NCBI GenBank assembly: GCA_016284515.1
Contig: JAEEOY010000275.1
Location: forward strand, 1-51,512
DNA length: 51,512 nt
Reading direction: 5' to 3'
Source: Kiritimatiellia bacterium
GTDB taxonomy: Bacteria > Verrucomicrobiota > Kiritimatiellia > RFP12 > UBA1067
Shown: positions 19,601 through 27,367 of the stretch, piece after piece
Position numbering within the stretch: position 1 is the stretch's first letter
Layout of the letters: every line of letters begins with the position of its first letter
The notes under the pieces: generated by a model
The model's database searches: none
Told to the model about the DNA's origin: nothing
The model's input: only the letters and a program-made list of their open reading frames with translations
Position numbers and translations under genes: made by a program

Positions 19601-20412
19601 AGAAGGGCTTTGTCATCGAGGCGGCGATTCCGCGCTCAGCCGTCCCGGTGGCGCGTCCGTTCTCCGGCGGCTTCCGCACGCGTGTCAACTTCGACGCCAA
19701 CCTCGGCGGACACCACCGCTTCTGGTGGTCGAACACCGACGGCAGCGCGAGCCGCGAGACGTACGACGAGCCGACGGAGTCGCGCTTCTTCCCAGGCTCG
19801 TGGAGCCTGTGCAAGTTCGCGGGGCTTGGCGACGGACTCGTCATGCGCGCATGGGCGACGATCGGTCCGTTCGGCGGACCCGGCTTCGAGCGCTTCACCT
19901 ACGATCCGTCCAACAAGGAGGAGGTGCGCCGCGCGTGCGAGGCGGGGAAGTACGGACCCGACGCTGATACGCCGCGCGCCGACGCGGAATACAAGGGCGA
20001 GACCATCAACGGCTGGTGGGACAAGAAGGAGTCGCTCAAGTGGGAGAGGCAGCCCATCTCCGTCGATGGAGTGCGCATTAAGATGGGCCTCGGCTCGCAG
20101 GTGTGGTTCGCGACGACGGCGGTGTGGTCTCCCGCGGACGCGAATGTCGACCTAGACCTCTATTCGCATTTCATGGCGTACGTTACGTGGAAGCTCAACG
20201 GAGAGAAGATCGACGTCCCAGTGCAGCTCAAGGAGGATAATCCGACCTACGCTCGCACCAAAGTCACGAAGTCGGTGCAGCTGAAGAAGGGATGGAACGT
20301 CATCGAGGCGCGCGGCTTCTGCCTCGGCTGCCCTCCGTTCCACATCGGCGCGTGCGTGCGCGCGGACGAAGCTCTTCTCTGGAAGCTCAAGACTTCAACA
20401 TTCGCAAAATAA
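16672..20412 (+). CDS. Large secreted propeller protein with CBM9-like domain
   Basis: A 1246-residue product from ATG 16672 (MKKQLLSSILAFAAGAALAG, a good signal peptide). AAAGGAA lies ten bases upstream. ATG 16654 in the same frame would be a leaderless start adding six residues, and the upstream GTG at 16609 lies within the promoter hairpin and is unlikely. The N terminus has a FlgD-like Ig fold (FVVSWDGLDENFMPCPPGEYAVKGI is split here as WDGLDENF and CPPGEYAVKGI). A propeller-like middle follows, then a CBM9-like region around residues 820-1030. The last 200 residues form a beta-rich module (WATIGPFGG, KKGWNVIEARGF). It is a distant paralogue of 1-3930 and 20430-24425. Glycan binding is inferred; no catalytic residues were identified. 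Confidence 0.78.
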   Translation: MKKQLLSSILAFAAGAALAGVPVGFELPKGGLYQVSVAVVEKAHPERIVSTFVAGEVFDTTVSNRFVVSWDGLDENFMPCPPGEYAVKGIYAPAHVWPVDGEAHAITARWVGGPGAFLPKIDEPEVEKKHLPFFGDPVNSPLLDVDTTPDGKAVLGFQYLENGRSCPLLDLAKPKGQAQFIAAFPSGGAGGGPCATTDGTDVWACSHDGAPWFIYRPDMKNFGPDNAPYRRGGYLPKGRVWDMASAKFGEQSFVYVVERGTLEKYRASWGGDWWRESETERTDVITVMTGADGKILAKVPVAQKPTAIKVAGDTLYVLYRPDGARLAIGALKITDGVPGGLRKVFDVPAEIECEDFARDTKGRFFFPDPVKNKLFRTDANGRVTGTAGRLAKQVSGSYDAESMMAPRRLSAWKDAQGVDRILVVEHDGPNRISEWNAETMAYMGEYPNFQLKANCGYAVDPAHPEMVYIPGHNDWLSRFKVDYATGEWKLDAVFEGVPDDAKSGLAKMKCFRVKGRLYFVSVLSGAVFRLTDDGKSVVRAGSAKDLQGAPAGAFTYHGQNFLEDLSYLAIAMGTREVWRAVPSIADNGDVTFTRWEKVLADPVFEAIASGKATALWGGNELADNFSSDWMQADGTIGGDMYVHASGGPNYSANFRPQHKITRYRRNGKGGYDLVWRVGRTQLPGGAKVRGQIAGGMRMFKPINGILAVIDQSRSGVFLYTEDGIYVDTLFAGDAGDGVYVQPGEFFVGSVFANKDNNKIYYGSGKYTPFVYELEGWDMKKNPIKSLSIAKKTRTVVLTASATADPPREALRIRKALGTDLVAEFSPRANGWDGANPVEFSDGGDKVEVRCLYTPEALAFRWHVRKDTPVVPTVLQQPERLFNHDQAADTVSVYFQGDPDAPAGGAAEGRPGDVRFTCGLFDDGKGGVKPVLVGFYPEWKGADAKPQTYRTVAGGRASYAHVGIVKGAKITGALDDDKKGFVIEAAIPRSAVPVARPFSGGFRTRVNFDANLGGHHRFWWSNTDGSASRETYDEPTESRFFPGSWSLCKFAGLGDGLVMRAWATIGPFGGPGFERFTYDPSNKEEVRRACEAGKYGPDADTPRADAEYKGETINGWWDKKESLKWERQPISVDGVRIKMGLGSQVWFATTAVWSPADANVDLDLYSHFMAYVTWKLNGEKIDVPVQLKEDNPTYARTKVTKSVQLKKGWNVIEARGFCLGCPPFHIGACVRADEALLWKLKTSTFAK

Positions 20413-20429
20413 CAGGATAGAGGTACAAT

Positions 20430-23400
20430 ATGAAACAGACAGCACTAATTGCCGCAGCCCTGGGGGCGCTTCCGCTCTTCGCCGCGGAGAATATGGTCGG
20501 GTTCCAGACCCAGAACGAAGGCTTCTTCGCTGTGCCCGCGAAAGGCGAGGTGAAGATCGACGGCGACGCGTCCGAATGGGACCGCTCCGGCGAGATCCAG
20601 AGCTACCGCGACACGTCGGTCAAGGACACGTATTCCGTCCGCACCAGCGCGATGTGGGACGAGACCAACCTCTACATGCTCTTCGTGTGGCGCGATCCGT
20701 CACCGCTCGGCAGCAAGATAAACCCCGCGTTCGACCCGGGCCGCGGATGGGTTGCGGACGCGGAGCAGCTGCGCATCCTCGCAGGCGAAAACGCGTTCTG
20801 GACGACGACGTGGCTCTACGACGGGAAGGTTCCGGCGCTGGGCTTCGACGCGATGGACGCGAAGGATCTCTGGAACCCCAAGCGCTTCGACGAGTTCGTG
20901 CTTTACAACAACGACGGCTCGCCCGAGCTCGGCAAGGGCTTCGCGTCGGCGTACAAGGTCTCGGATGACGGACGCGGCTTCGTGCACGAGCTGCGCATCC
21001 CGTGGTCCGCGCTGCGCACCAAGGGCGAACTCGGGAAGGTGATCCGCGTCGGCATGGAGTTCCTCTGGAGCGATCCCTCCGGCAAGACTTTCCCCGAGCA
21101 CCGCTGCGTCGACAACATGCAGCCCGGCAAGCTCTCGCGCGAGTTCTACTGGACCGCGAAGGACGCCTGGGGCGACCTCAAGCTCGTCGGCGAGAGCGTT
21201 AAGACTCCGCGCCGCTATGTCCCCGACGTTCCCGTCTCGAAGGGCGCGATCGCATTTTCGTTCGACGTCGAGGAGCCGGCCTCGCTTCTCACCGTCGCGA
21301 TCGACGACGCCGAGGGGCGCCGAGTGAGGAACCTCGTCGGCGGAGCGGACATAGAGCTCTACACCGAGTCGGCCGAGGGCGGCAAGCGCAGAATGGTCGT
21401 CCGCTGGGACGGACTCGACGACGACGGCGAGGCGGTGAAGCCTGGAGTCTACACGGCGCGTCCGCTCGTCCTCGGCAAGCCACTCCACGGTATCTACGAG
21501 CGCTGCTTCTACAACCCGGGCACGCCGCCTTGGGGCACGGTCGACGGATCGGGCGCGTGGGGTGCGGACCACTCCTTCATGCGCGTCGTCTCGAAGTCCG
21601 GCGACGGAATGGTCGTCTGGTGCGATTTCGCGGAAGGCGGCTCGGGTACGATTGGAATCGGAGCCGACGGACTAAAGAAGTGGGGCAACGTGCGCGGATC
21701 GTCCGTAGCGTCCGCCAACGCTCGCTGGGCCTATTCCGTCCCGAACGACTGGAACACGATGGGCGAGCTTCTTCTCCGCCTCGACGCGAAGACCGGCGCG
21801 TTCGCGCCTTTCGTGCAGGACGGCAAGGAGCTCCCGATGCCGCTCTCGCTAGAGGCGCTTCTCGGCGAGGGCGCGCTGAAGCGCGCGAAGGTCGTCGGGC
21901 TTTCCGCAGACGAGAACGCGTTCGCGCTCGTGCAGGCGGACGGAACGGTCGTCGTTTGCAACGCCGAAACCGCCTCCGTCAAGTTCCGCGGCGCATTGCC
22001 CGCGAAGCCCGAGTTCACGGGCGAATTCTCCTGCGTCCTCTCCGGCGACGTGCTCTGGTACTTCCATGCCAATGTCCTCTCCGCGCTGCCTCTCAAGGAA
22101 GGCGTGAAGGTCTCCGTGCCGAAGCTCGAGGGAATCGGCGTCGCCGGCGCGCTCGCCATCGACGCGGACGGCGCGTTCTACGTGCTGGACAACGGACCCG
22201 ACTCGCAGGTCAAGAAGTACACGGCCGACGGACGCCTCGCCGTCACGTTCGGCAAGAAGGGCGGGCGTCCCTCGAAGGGCCACTTCGAGAAGGACGGCAT
22301 CTACGCAGGCAGTTCCGTCGCGGTCGACGCGAAGGGCTTCGTGTGGGTGACGGAGAACTCCAACCGTCCGCGCCGTATGTCGGTGTGGAATCCCGACGGA
22401 TCGTTCGCGCGCGATTACGTGGGCACGACCGGATACTGCGCGTCCAACACGTTCCTCCACGACAGCGATCCGACTAGCGCCTACGCCGAGGGCAACGAGA
22501 TCCGCTTCGAGGGCAAGCGCGGCTGGCGCGTCGCCGAACTCATCCAGACGCCCGACGCGTCGAAGATAGGTTCTGCGGAGGGCGATCCCGCGCCGAGGCT
22601 CGACGGCAACGGACACATGTTCTTCTCGTCCGCCTCCGGAAAGCGCCACGAGTACCTCGTCTCCGGCGGAGACTACGGCTGCGCCTTCGTCGTGTGCATG
22701 CGAGACGAGAAGTCCGGCTCGTGGAAGACCGTCGCCGCAGTCGCCGACATAGCGAACGTCCAGCAGGGCTTCGGCGGAGAGTACAATGCGCAGATCGTGA
22801 AGCCTGCGAAGGGCCAGTTTGCGGACTGCGATCCGGCGGACGTCCTCGCGTGGACCGACCTCAACGGCGACGAACTCGTCCAGCGTTCCGAGTGCACGAT
22901 TTTCCCTGCGAGGGAAAAGACGCCGGTCGGCACGCGCTGCGAGTTCGGGAAGCCCGGCATCCCGTGCATGGACGGCAAGGGCTGGTACAGGCGAGCGAAT
23001 CCCACCGACTTCTCGATTTACGCGTCGGCGCTCCGCAATGAGCGCGGAACGTGGCGCATCCGCCCCGCGTCGTACACGAAGGACGGCGCGCCGGTCTACA
23101 CGAAGGACAGCTGGTCGCGCGTTCCCCTCGCGGACGAGTGGTCGCTCATGGAGTCGACGCCTGTTCCCGGCACGGACAAGGTAATCGCCTTCGCCTACAG
23201 GAACGTCGCCGGCAAGGAGAGTGTCTGGATTCTCGGCTTCGACGCGAAGACAGGGCGCGAGCTATGGAAGTATCCCTCCCGCTACCACAGCGTCCACGGC
23301 TCCCACGGCTCGCCGATGGCGCAGCCTGGGCTTCTCATCGGCTGCCTCAGAATTTGCGGATTCGTTCCCGGCGTGGACGGCGCACCGTCGACGTTCATGA

Positions 23401-24425
23401 TCCGCGGCAACCTCGGCGAGGACTACTGGCTCACGGAGGACGGACTCTACGTCAGCGCGTTCCTCAAGGACGGACGCATCCCCTCGCCGCGCCTCCCCGC
23501 CACCGAGGAGCAGCTCGCGCCCATGCCCATCGAGGGCTTCACGGGCGGCAGCGAGCACTTCTGCGGCTGGGCCGGACGTCAGGACGACGGCGTCGCGCGT
23601 ATGTCGTGCGGCATCGCAAGCCAGGCGGGCATGGTCGTGAGAATCGACGGACTCGAGTCCGTGCGCGAGCTCAAGACTGTCGCCATCAACGTCGATGACG
23701 CGCTGCTTGCGAAGGCGGCAGCAGAGCGCGCCGCACGCGAAGCGGCGGAGAAGGGCCCGAAGTCGCTTTCCGTCAAGCGCGTCAAGGATGCCGCGGAACT
23801 CGCCGCCGTCGCGCCGATCACGGTGTCGCGTCCGGGGCAGATCGAGGCGGCCGACGTCAGGCTCGGCTGGAACGACGAGTCGCTTCTCGTGATGTGGGAT
23901 GTCACCGATCCAGACTCCACGTGGAAGAACGCAACCTCCGACGCGACGCTCCTCTTCAAGGGCGGCGACGCGGTCGACATCCAGCTGCGTCCTTCCGCCG
24001 AAGCGGGCGATGTGCGCGACGGCGACGTGCGTGTGCTCGTCGGGCCGATTTCCGGTCAGACTCGCGCGCTCGTGATGCGCGAGAAGGCCAGCGGCGCGGC
24101 GGCGGACGCGAAGCGCACCTACTCCTCGCCCGTGTCGACGCGTGTGTTCGATTCAGTTGTCCTTGACGGACGCGTCAAGACGTCCGCCTCGATGACCGGC
24201 AACGGCGTGAGGGTCGTCGCGGAGATTCCGTGGGCGATCGTCGGCGCGAAGGGCGCGAGCGGCGTCGCTCTCAAGGGCGACGTCGGGTTCCTCTCGTCGG
24301 ACGCCGCAGGCGAGCACACTATGCTCCGCACGTACTTCTTCAGCAAGAACACCGGACTCGTGAGCGACATCCCGATGGAGGCGAAGCTCATGTGCGAGAG
24401 CTGGGGCGACATCGTCCTGGAGTAA
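20430..24425 (+). CDS. Large secreted propeller protein with two CBM9-like domains
   Basis: A 1331-residue product with a signal peptide (MKQTALIAAALGALPLFAAE). It starts 17 bases after the previous stop and is very likely co-transcribed. Residues about 25-230 form a CBM9-like domain (VKIDGDASEWDRSGEI, TNLYMLFVWRDPS). A FlgD-like Ig unit follows near 275-350 (EGRRVRNLVGG, VVRWDGLDDDGEAVKPG). A propeller-like core with NHL-type pieces spans about 370-1090, and a second CBM9-like domain covers about 1120-1331 (ADVRLGWNDESLLVMWDV). Order and sequence in the second half closely follow the protein ending at 3930. A bidirectional terminator follows at 24431. Confidence 0.8.
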   Translation: MKQTALIAAALGALPLFAAENMVGFQTQNEGFFAVPAKGEVKIDGDASEWDRSGEIQSYRDTSVKDTYSVRTSAMWDETNLYMLFVWRDPSPLGSKINPAFDPGRGWVADAEQLRILAGENAFWTTTWLYDGKVPALGFDAMDAKDLWNPKRFDEFVLYNNDGSPELGKGFASAYKVSDDGRGFVHELRIPWSALRTKGELGKVIRVGMEFLWSDPSGKTFPEHRCVDNMQPGKLSREFYWTAKDAWGDLKLVGESVKTPRRYVPDVPVSKGAIAFSFDVEEPASLLTVAIDDAEGRRVRNLVGGADIELYTESAEGGKRRMVVRWDGLDDDGEAVKPGVYTARPLVLGKPLHGIYERCFYNPGTPPWGTVDGSGAWGADHSFMRVVSKSGDGMVVWCDFAEGGSGTIGIGADGLKKWGNVRGSSVASANARWAYSVPNDWNTMGELLLRLDAKTGAFAPFVQDGKELPMPLSLEALLGEGALKRAKVVGLSADENAFALVQADGTVVVCNAETASVKFRGALPAKPEFTGEFSCVLSGDVLWYFHANVLSALPLKEGVKVSVPKLEGIGVAGALAIDADGAFYVLDNGPDSQVKKYTADGRLAVTFGKKGGRPSKGHFEKDGIYAGSSVAVDAKGFVWVTENSNRPRRMSVWNPDGSFARDYVGTTGYCASNTFLHDSDPTSAYAEGNEIRFEGKRGWRVAELIQTPDASKIGSAEGDPAPRLDGNGHMFFSSASGKRHEYLVSGGDYGCAFVVCMRDEKSGSWKTVAAVADIANVQQGFGGEYNAQIVKPAKGQFADCDPADVLAWTDLNGDELVQRSECTIFPAREKTPVGTRCEFGKPGIPCMDGKGWYRRANPTDFSIYASALRNERGTWRIRPASYTKDGAPVYTKDSWSRVPLADEWSLMESTPVPGTDKVIAFAYRNVAGKESVWILGFDAKTGRELWKYPSRYHSVHGSHGSPMAQPGLLIGCLRICGFVPGVDGAPSTFMIRGNLGEDYWLTEDGLYVSAFLKDGRIPSPRLPATEEQLAPMPIEGFTGGSEHFCGWAGRQDDGVARMSCGIASQAGMVVRIDGLESVRELKTVAINVDDALLAKAAAERAAREAAEKGPKSLSVKRVKDAAELAAVAPITVSRPGQIEAADVRLGWNDESLLVMWDVTDPDSTWKNATSDATLLFKGGDAVDIQLRPSAEAGDVRDGDVRVLVGPISGQTRALVMREKASGAAADAKRTYSSPVSTRVFDSVVLDGRVKTSASMTGNGVRVVAEIPWAIVGAKGASGVALKGDVGFLSSDAAGEHTMLRTYFFSKNTGLVSDIPMEAKLMCESWGDIVLE

Positions 24426-24430
24426 AAGGT

Positions 24431-24482
24431 CAAATGCGGCCGTTCAGTAACATTATGTTACGGAACGGCCGCGTTGCATTTG
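24431..24482. terminator. Bidirectional hairpin terminator between convergent genes
   Basis: A long near-perfect palindrome: CAAATGC pairs with GCATTTG, GCGGCCGTTC with GAACGGCCGC, and the inner GTAACAT with ATGTTAC. It begins five bases after the stop of the plus-strand gene and lies where the plus and minus operons converge. Confidence 0.8.
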
Positions 24483-24499
24483 ATAAAATAAATGCACTT

Positions 24500-24562
24500 G
24501 TGCCGCGTGCCTGTCGACTCGCCTATTCCCCCCTGGCGATTCACTTATACAGGCCGCGGCAC
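24500..24562. terminator. Second large hairpin at the convergence point
   Basis: GTGCCGCG at 24500-24507 pairs with CGCGGCAC at 24555-24562. Inside, CCTGT pairs with ACAGG and CGCC with GGCG. TTTTT follows on the plus strand. It ends 10 bases from the stop of the minus-strand nuclease gene, so it may terminate either strand or protect the nuclease operon mRNA end. Confidence 0.55.
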
Positions 24563-24572
24563 GGTTTTTGGT

Positions 24573-25610
24573 CTACTGGAACCTGAGCAGGAACAGGCTG
24601 AAGATGTCGGAGAGCCTGACGGGCCAGAGGCGCGTTGGGCGTTCCGCCTCGAGCGGACTCTGGATGAACTCAGGGAGGTCGGGCAGGAAGTCGAGCCCAG
24701 CCATCTCCTCTAGGTCGTCGATTGAGATGAGCGAACGCGCCGCCCATTCCCACCACGAGACATTCTGGTCGAAGACGACTGCGAAGGCTCTCACGTCGAG
24801 ACCTTCCTGTGCCACGACGACTTGGAATAGCTGTCCTGGGACTTCTACGTCGGAGCCGCTTATCGTCTCGCCGTTTTTGTTCGGGATGCATCCGACGATC
24901 ACCCAGATTTCTCCGTACTTGGCAGGCCAGAGGTCTGCGATGCGGTGTTCGAGGTTGCGCCACACGCCGCGGTTGAGTGCGGGACTCTGCGGCGTGATGT
25001 TTGACATCATGAAGGTCTTCCTCTGCTCGGCGGAGCCGTAGCGCGATTCGATCGCGTGGTTCGGCACCATGTGTCCCCGGTCGTAGCCTGACTTCTCGTA
25101 GGCTGCGGCAGACGGGGAGTTGACGGCTTCCTTGTCCTTGGTGAAGCTGGGGCGTTTGTCGGTCTGGTAGAGAACGTCGGGTACGACGTGGTAGGCGCAC
25201 CAGACGGGGCGTCTGAGAGAAGGGGACCAGCCGACGACGAACTCGCCGCGGTCGAGGACGGTTATGTCGGCGGGCTGGATGTTCCCGACGCGTTTCGGCG
25301 CGCCGGCGAAAAGGGGGCTTCCGTGCGGGGCTTCGGTGTCGTATTCGTACACCACGTCGTAGCCGGTGAGGCCCATGCCGTCCGTCAGGTCGGAAAGTCC
25401 GTTTCCGACCCAGTAAAGCGACGCGACGGCGAAGTCCGGCCACGACTGCTCGCGCTCGAGGCGCCATTCCTTCGGCTGGTGGACGAAGGATATGGCGGCC
25501 CATGCCACGAGCAGGTAGCCGAGAGTAAGCGCGAGGACCGTCCACAGGGCGATCCTGCGCGTTAGGGACATGCGTCCTTTTTTCTTTTTCCTTTTGCGTG
25601 CCGCGCTCAT
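24573..25610 (-). CDS. Membrane-anchored DNA/RNA non-specific endonuclease (NUC1 family)
   Basis: The 345-residue protein begins with a basic stretch (MSAARKRKKKKGR), then one membrane helix (about residues 20-40), then a NUC1 domain. The signature YDRGHMVPNHAI carries the catalytic His near residue 178. The magnesium-binding Asn lies in NITPQSPALNRGVW. Family members (Serratia nuclease, NucA, EndoG) cut DNA and RNA with little sequence preference. The anchor suggests the domain faces the periplasm or outside. The start overlaps the upstream zinc-ribbon stop as ATGA. It is the last gene of an eight-gene minus-strand operon. A nutritional or defensive role is not decided by the sequence. Confidence 0.9.
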   Translation of the reverse strand: MSAARKRKKKKGRMSLTRRIALWTVLALTLGYLLVAWAAISFVHQPKEWRLEREQSWPDFAVASLYWVGNGLSDLTDGMGLTGYDVVYEYDTEAPHGSPLFAGAPKRVGNIQPADITVLDRGEFVVGWSPSLRRPVWCAYHVVPDVLYQTDKRPSFTKDKEAVNSPSAAAYEKSGYDRGHMVPNHAIESRYGSAEQRKTFMMSNITPQSPALNRGVWRNLEHRIADLWPAKYGEIWVIVGCIPNKNGETISGSDVEVPGQLFQVVVAQEGLDVRAFAVVFDQNVSWWEWAARSLISIDDLEEMAGLDFLPDLPEFIQSPLEAERPTRLWPVRLSDIFSLFLLRFQ

Positions 25611-25840
25611 AGGTCGGGGAGCTCGATGCGGATCGTGCGGCTCTTCATGGCCTGGGTCCGCTTGAGGTCGACGTCGTTGGTCGCGTGGCGCTTGACGCCG
25701 TCGTTCTCGGCAGGAGCCGGAACGACGAGCTTTGCGCCGCACGCCGGGCACTCGGTCTCCTGTCCGATCATGTCGGGCGAGGCCTCGATCTCGGTGTGGC
25801 AGTGGTCGCAGAGGAATGATGTGAATCCGTCTTCGTTCAT
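25607..25840 (-). CDS. Small zinc-ribbon protein with TIRI-type tail
   Basis: A 77-residue protein. Two Cys pairs, CDHC and CPAC, about 20 residues apart near residues 11-34, form a zinc ribbon. A linker leads to a C-terminal SRTIRIELPDL. This tail resembles motifs repeated in the protein at 47225-48085 (SRTARISL, MKTIRIKRPDA, RKTLKISRPGA), which hints at a lineage-specific motif. It starts two bases after the nagB stop and overlaps the nuclease gene by four bases. Function unknown; zinc ribbons of this kind bind nucleic acid or protein. Confidence 0.75.
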   Translation of the reverse strand: MNEDGFTSFLCDHCHTEIEASPDMIGQETECPACGAKLVVPAPAENDGVKRHATNDVDLKRTQAMKSRTIRIELPDL

Positions 25841-25842
25841 GT

Positions 25843-26622
25843 TCAGAGTCCCAGTTTGGTTGCGCTGCGCCACGCGTAGTACTTCTTGAGCTTGAGCTTC
25901 TTGGCGGCGGCTTCGTCGCAGAAGATCCAGCAGTCGTTGTGCGCCTGGAGCGCGGAGGCGGTGCAGAACTGGCTCATGGGGCCTTCGACGCATCCCTTGA
26001 TCGCGTCCTGCTTGTTCTCGCCGAACGCGAGGAGGATGACTTTCTTCGCCTCGCAGATCGTTCCGACGCCCATCGAGAGCGCGCTCTTCGGGACGGCCTT
26101 CATGTCGCCCTTGAAGAAGAGACGAGCGTTGTCCTTCACGGTCGAGGGTGTGAGGTAGACGATCGACGTGCGGCTGTTAAGGGAAGTGCCGGGCTCGTTG
26201 AACGCGATGTGTCCGTCGGATCCGATTCCGAGCACCTGGATGTCGATTCCGCCGGCCTTCTTGATCTGCGCCTCGTACGCCTCGCACTCCTTGGCGGGGT
26301 CCTTGGCCATTCCGTTGAGGACGTGGGTGTTGGAGAGCTTGATGTCGATCTTCTCGAACAGGTTCTTGTTCATGAAGTACCGGTAGCTCTGGTCGTGCGT
26401 GCCGGGAAGCCCGACATACTCGTCGAGGTTCCAGCTCTTGACCTGCTTGTAGCTGACCTTCTTCGCCTTGACGGCCTTGGCCATCTCGGAGTACATCAGG
26501 ACGGGCGTGGAGCCGGTCGCGAGGCCGAGGATGGTCTTCGGATTCTTCTTGACCGCGGCGGTTATCATGTCCGCGGCAAGCTTTGACGCTTCTTCTTTCG
26601 TCTTGCAGATTACGACTTCCAT
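25843..26622 (-). CDS. nagB: Glucosamine-6-phosphate deaminase
   Basis: NagB converts glucosamine-6-phosphate to fructose-6-phosphate and ammonia. The 259-residue product carries the family motifs GLATGSTPV, WNLDEYVGL with the proton-transfer Asp, and GIGSDGHIAFNEPG with the Asp-His-Glu catalytic group, plus SMGVGTI near the phosphate site. Length is normal for NagB (about 260-266). ATG 26622 was chosen because GGAG lies about ten bases upstream and similarity starts at MEVVICKT. The gene sits four bases after a RodZ-like gene in the operon, an unusual place for it, and no nagA is in view. Confidence 0.93.
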   Translation of the reverse strand: MEVVICKTKEEASKLAADMITAAVKKNPKTILGLATGSTPVLMYSEMAKAVKAKKVSYKQVKSWNLDEYVGLPGTHDQSYRYFMNKNLFEKIDIKLSNTHVLNGMAKDPAKECEAYEAQIKKAGGIDIQVLGIGSDGHIAFNEPGTSLNSRTSIVYLTPSTVKDNARLFFKGDMKAVPKSALSMGVGTICEAKKVILLAFGENKQDAIKGCVEGPMSQFCTASALQAHNDCWIFCDEAAAKKLKLKKYYAWRSATKLGL

Positions 26623-26626
26623 TTTT

Positions 26627-27367
26627 TTATTTGCTCCTTTCGTTGTCTGTTGAGTGGTCTGAATCAATGTAGAAGGGCTTGAGCGGCAGTGGCTTGCGGC
26701 TGGGAACGGCCTGCGGTTTGCCGCTCGTGGTCTGTGGTTCGCCGCTGGTGGCAGGGGTCTCCGAGTTCGTGGGCTGCGTCTCGGCGCTCTCGGCGGGCGT
26801 TTCGGGAGTGCTCATCGTCGCATGGTACACAGCGCGGATGCCGAGCGCGAGGAGGAGCAGTACGACGAACGCGCCTGCCGCGAGGGCGACGATGCGCCAG
26901 TTCACCATCGCGAGAGGGGAGGGCTGCTGTTCGGAATCGGAGGGGAGCGTGCCTGCATACCGCGATAGCGGGGCCTTCGCCGTGTTCGTCGCACCGAAGT
27001 CGAGTTCCGAATGCTTCGGCGGCGGTTCCGCTGCGATGGGTTTTGACGGATTCTGGACAGGTTCGGGGGCGGGTGACTGTGCGGACGCAGTCACCGGCTT
27101 CGGCGGCTGGCTTTTCGCGCCAGCCGCGTGTTTGTCGGCGTATATCGACATGAAGGCTTCGATCATCGGCTTCGGATCGAGCCCCACGGCTTCGCAGTAG
27201 AGCTTCACGAAGCCGCGTCCGTATATGGGCGCGACGATTTTGCCGAAGTCCTCGTTTTCGAGTCCTTCGACCGTCTGGACCATCATGTGGGTCTGCTCGG
27301 CGACTTGGCCGACGCTCAGTCCCTTGGCCTCGCGCGCGGCGCGGAGGGTCTTTCCGAATTCGATCAT
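26627..27367 (-). CDS. RodZ-like membrane protein with HTH_25 domain
   Basis: A 246-residue protein. Residues 1-75 form the RodZ-type helix-turn-helix (FGKTLRAAREAKGLSVGQVA, APIYGRGFVKLYCEAVGLD). A Pro/Ala-rich cytoplasmic linker follows. One membrane helix spans about 155-180 (IVALAAGAFVVLLLLALGI), and a 65-residue Ser/Thr/Pro-rich outer tail closes the protein. The usual C-terminal RodZ domain (DUF4115) is absent, so a role in MreB-dependent shape control is possible but not certain. The start overlaps the ftsK stop as ATGA. Confidence 0.8.
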   Translation of the reverse strand: MIEFGKTLRAAREAKGLSVGQVAEQTHMMVQTVEGLENEDFGKIVAPIYGRGFVKLYCEAVGLDPKPMIEAFMSIYADKHAAGAKSQPPKPVTASAQSPAPEPVQNPSKPIAAEPPPKHSELDFGATNTAKAPLSRYAGTLPSDSEQQPSPLAMVNWRIVALAAGAFVVLLLLALGIRAVYHATMSTPETPAESAETQPTNSETPATSGEPQTTSGKPQAVPSRKPLPLKPFYIDSDHSTDNERSK

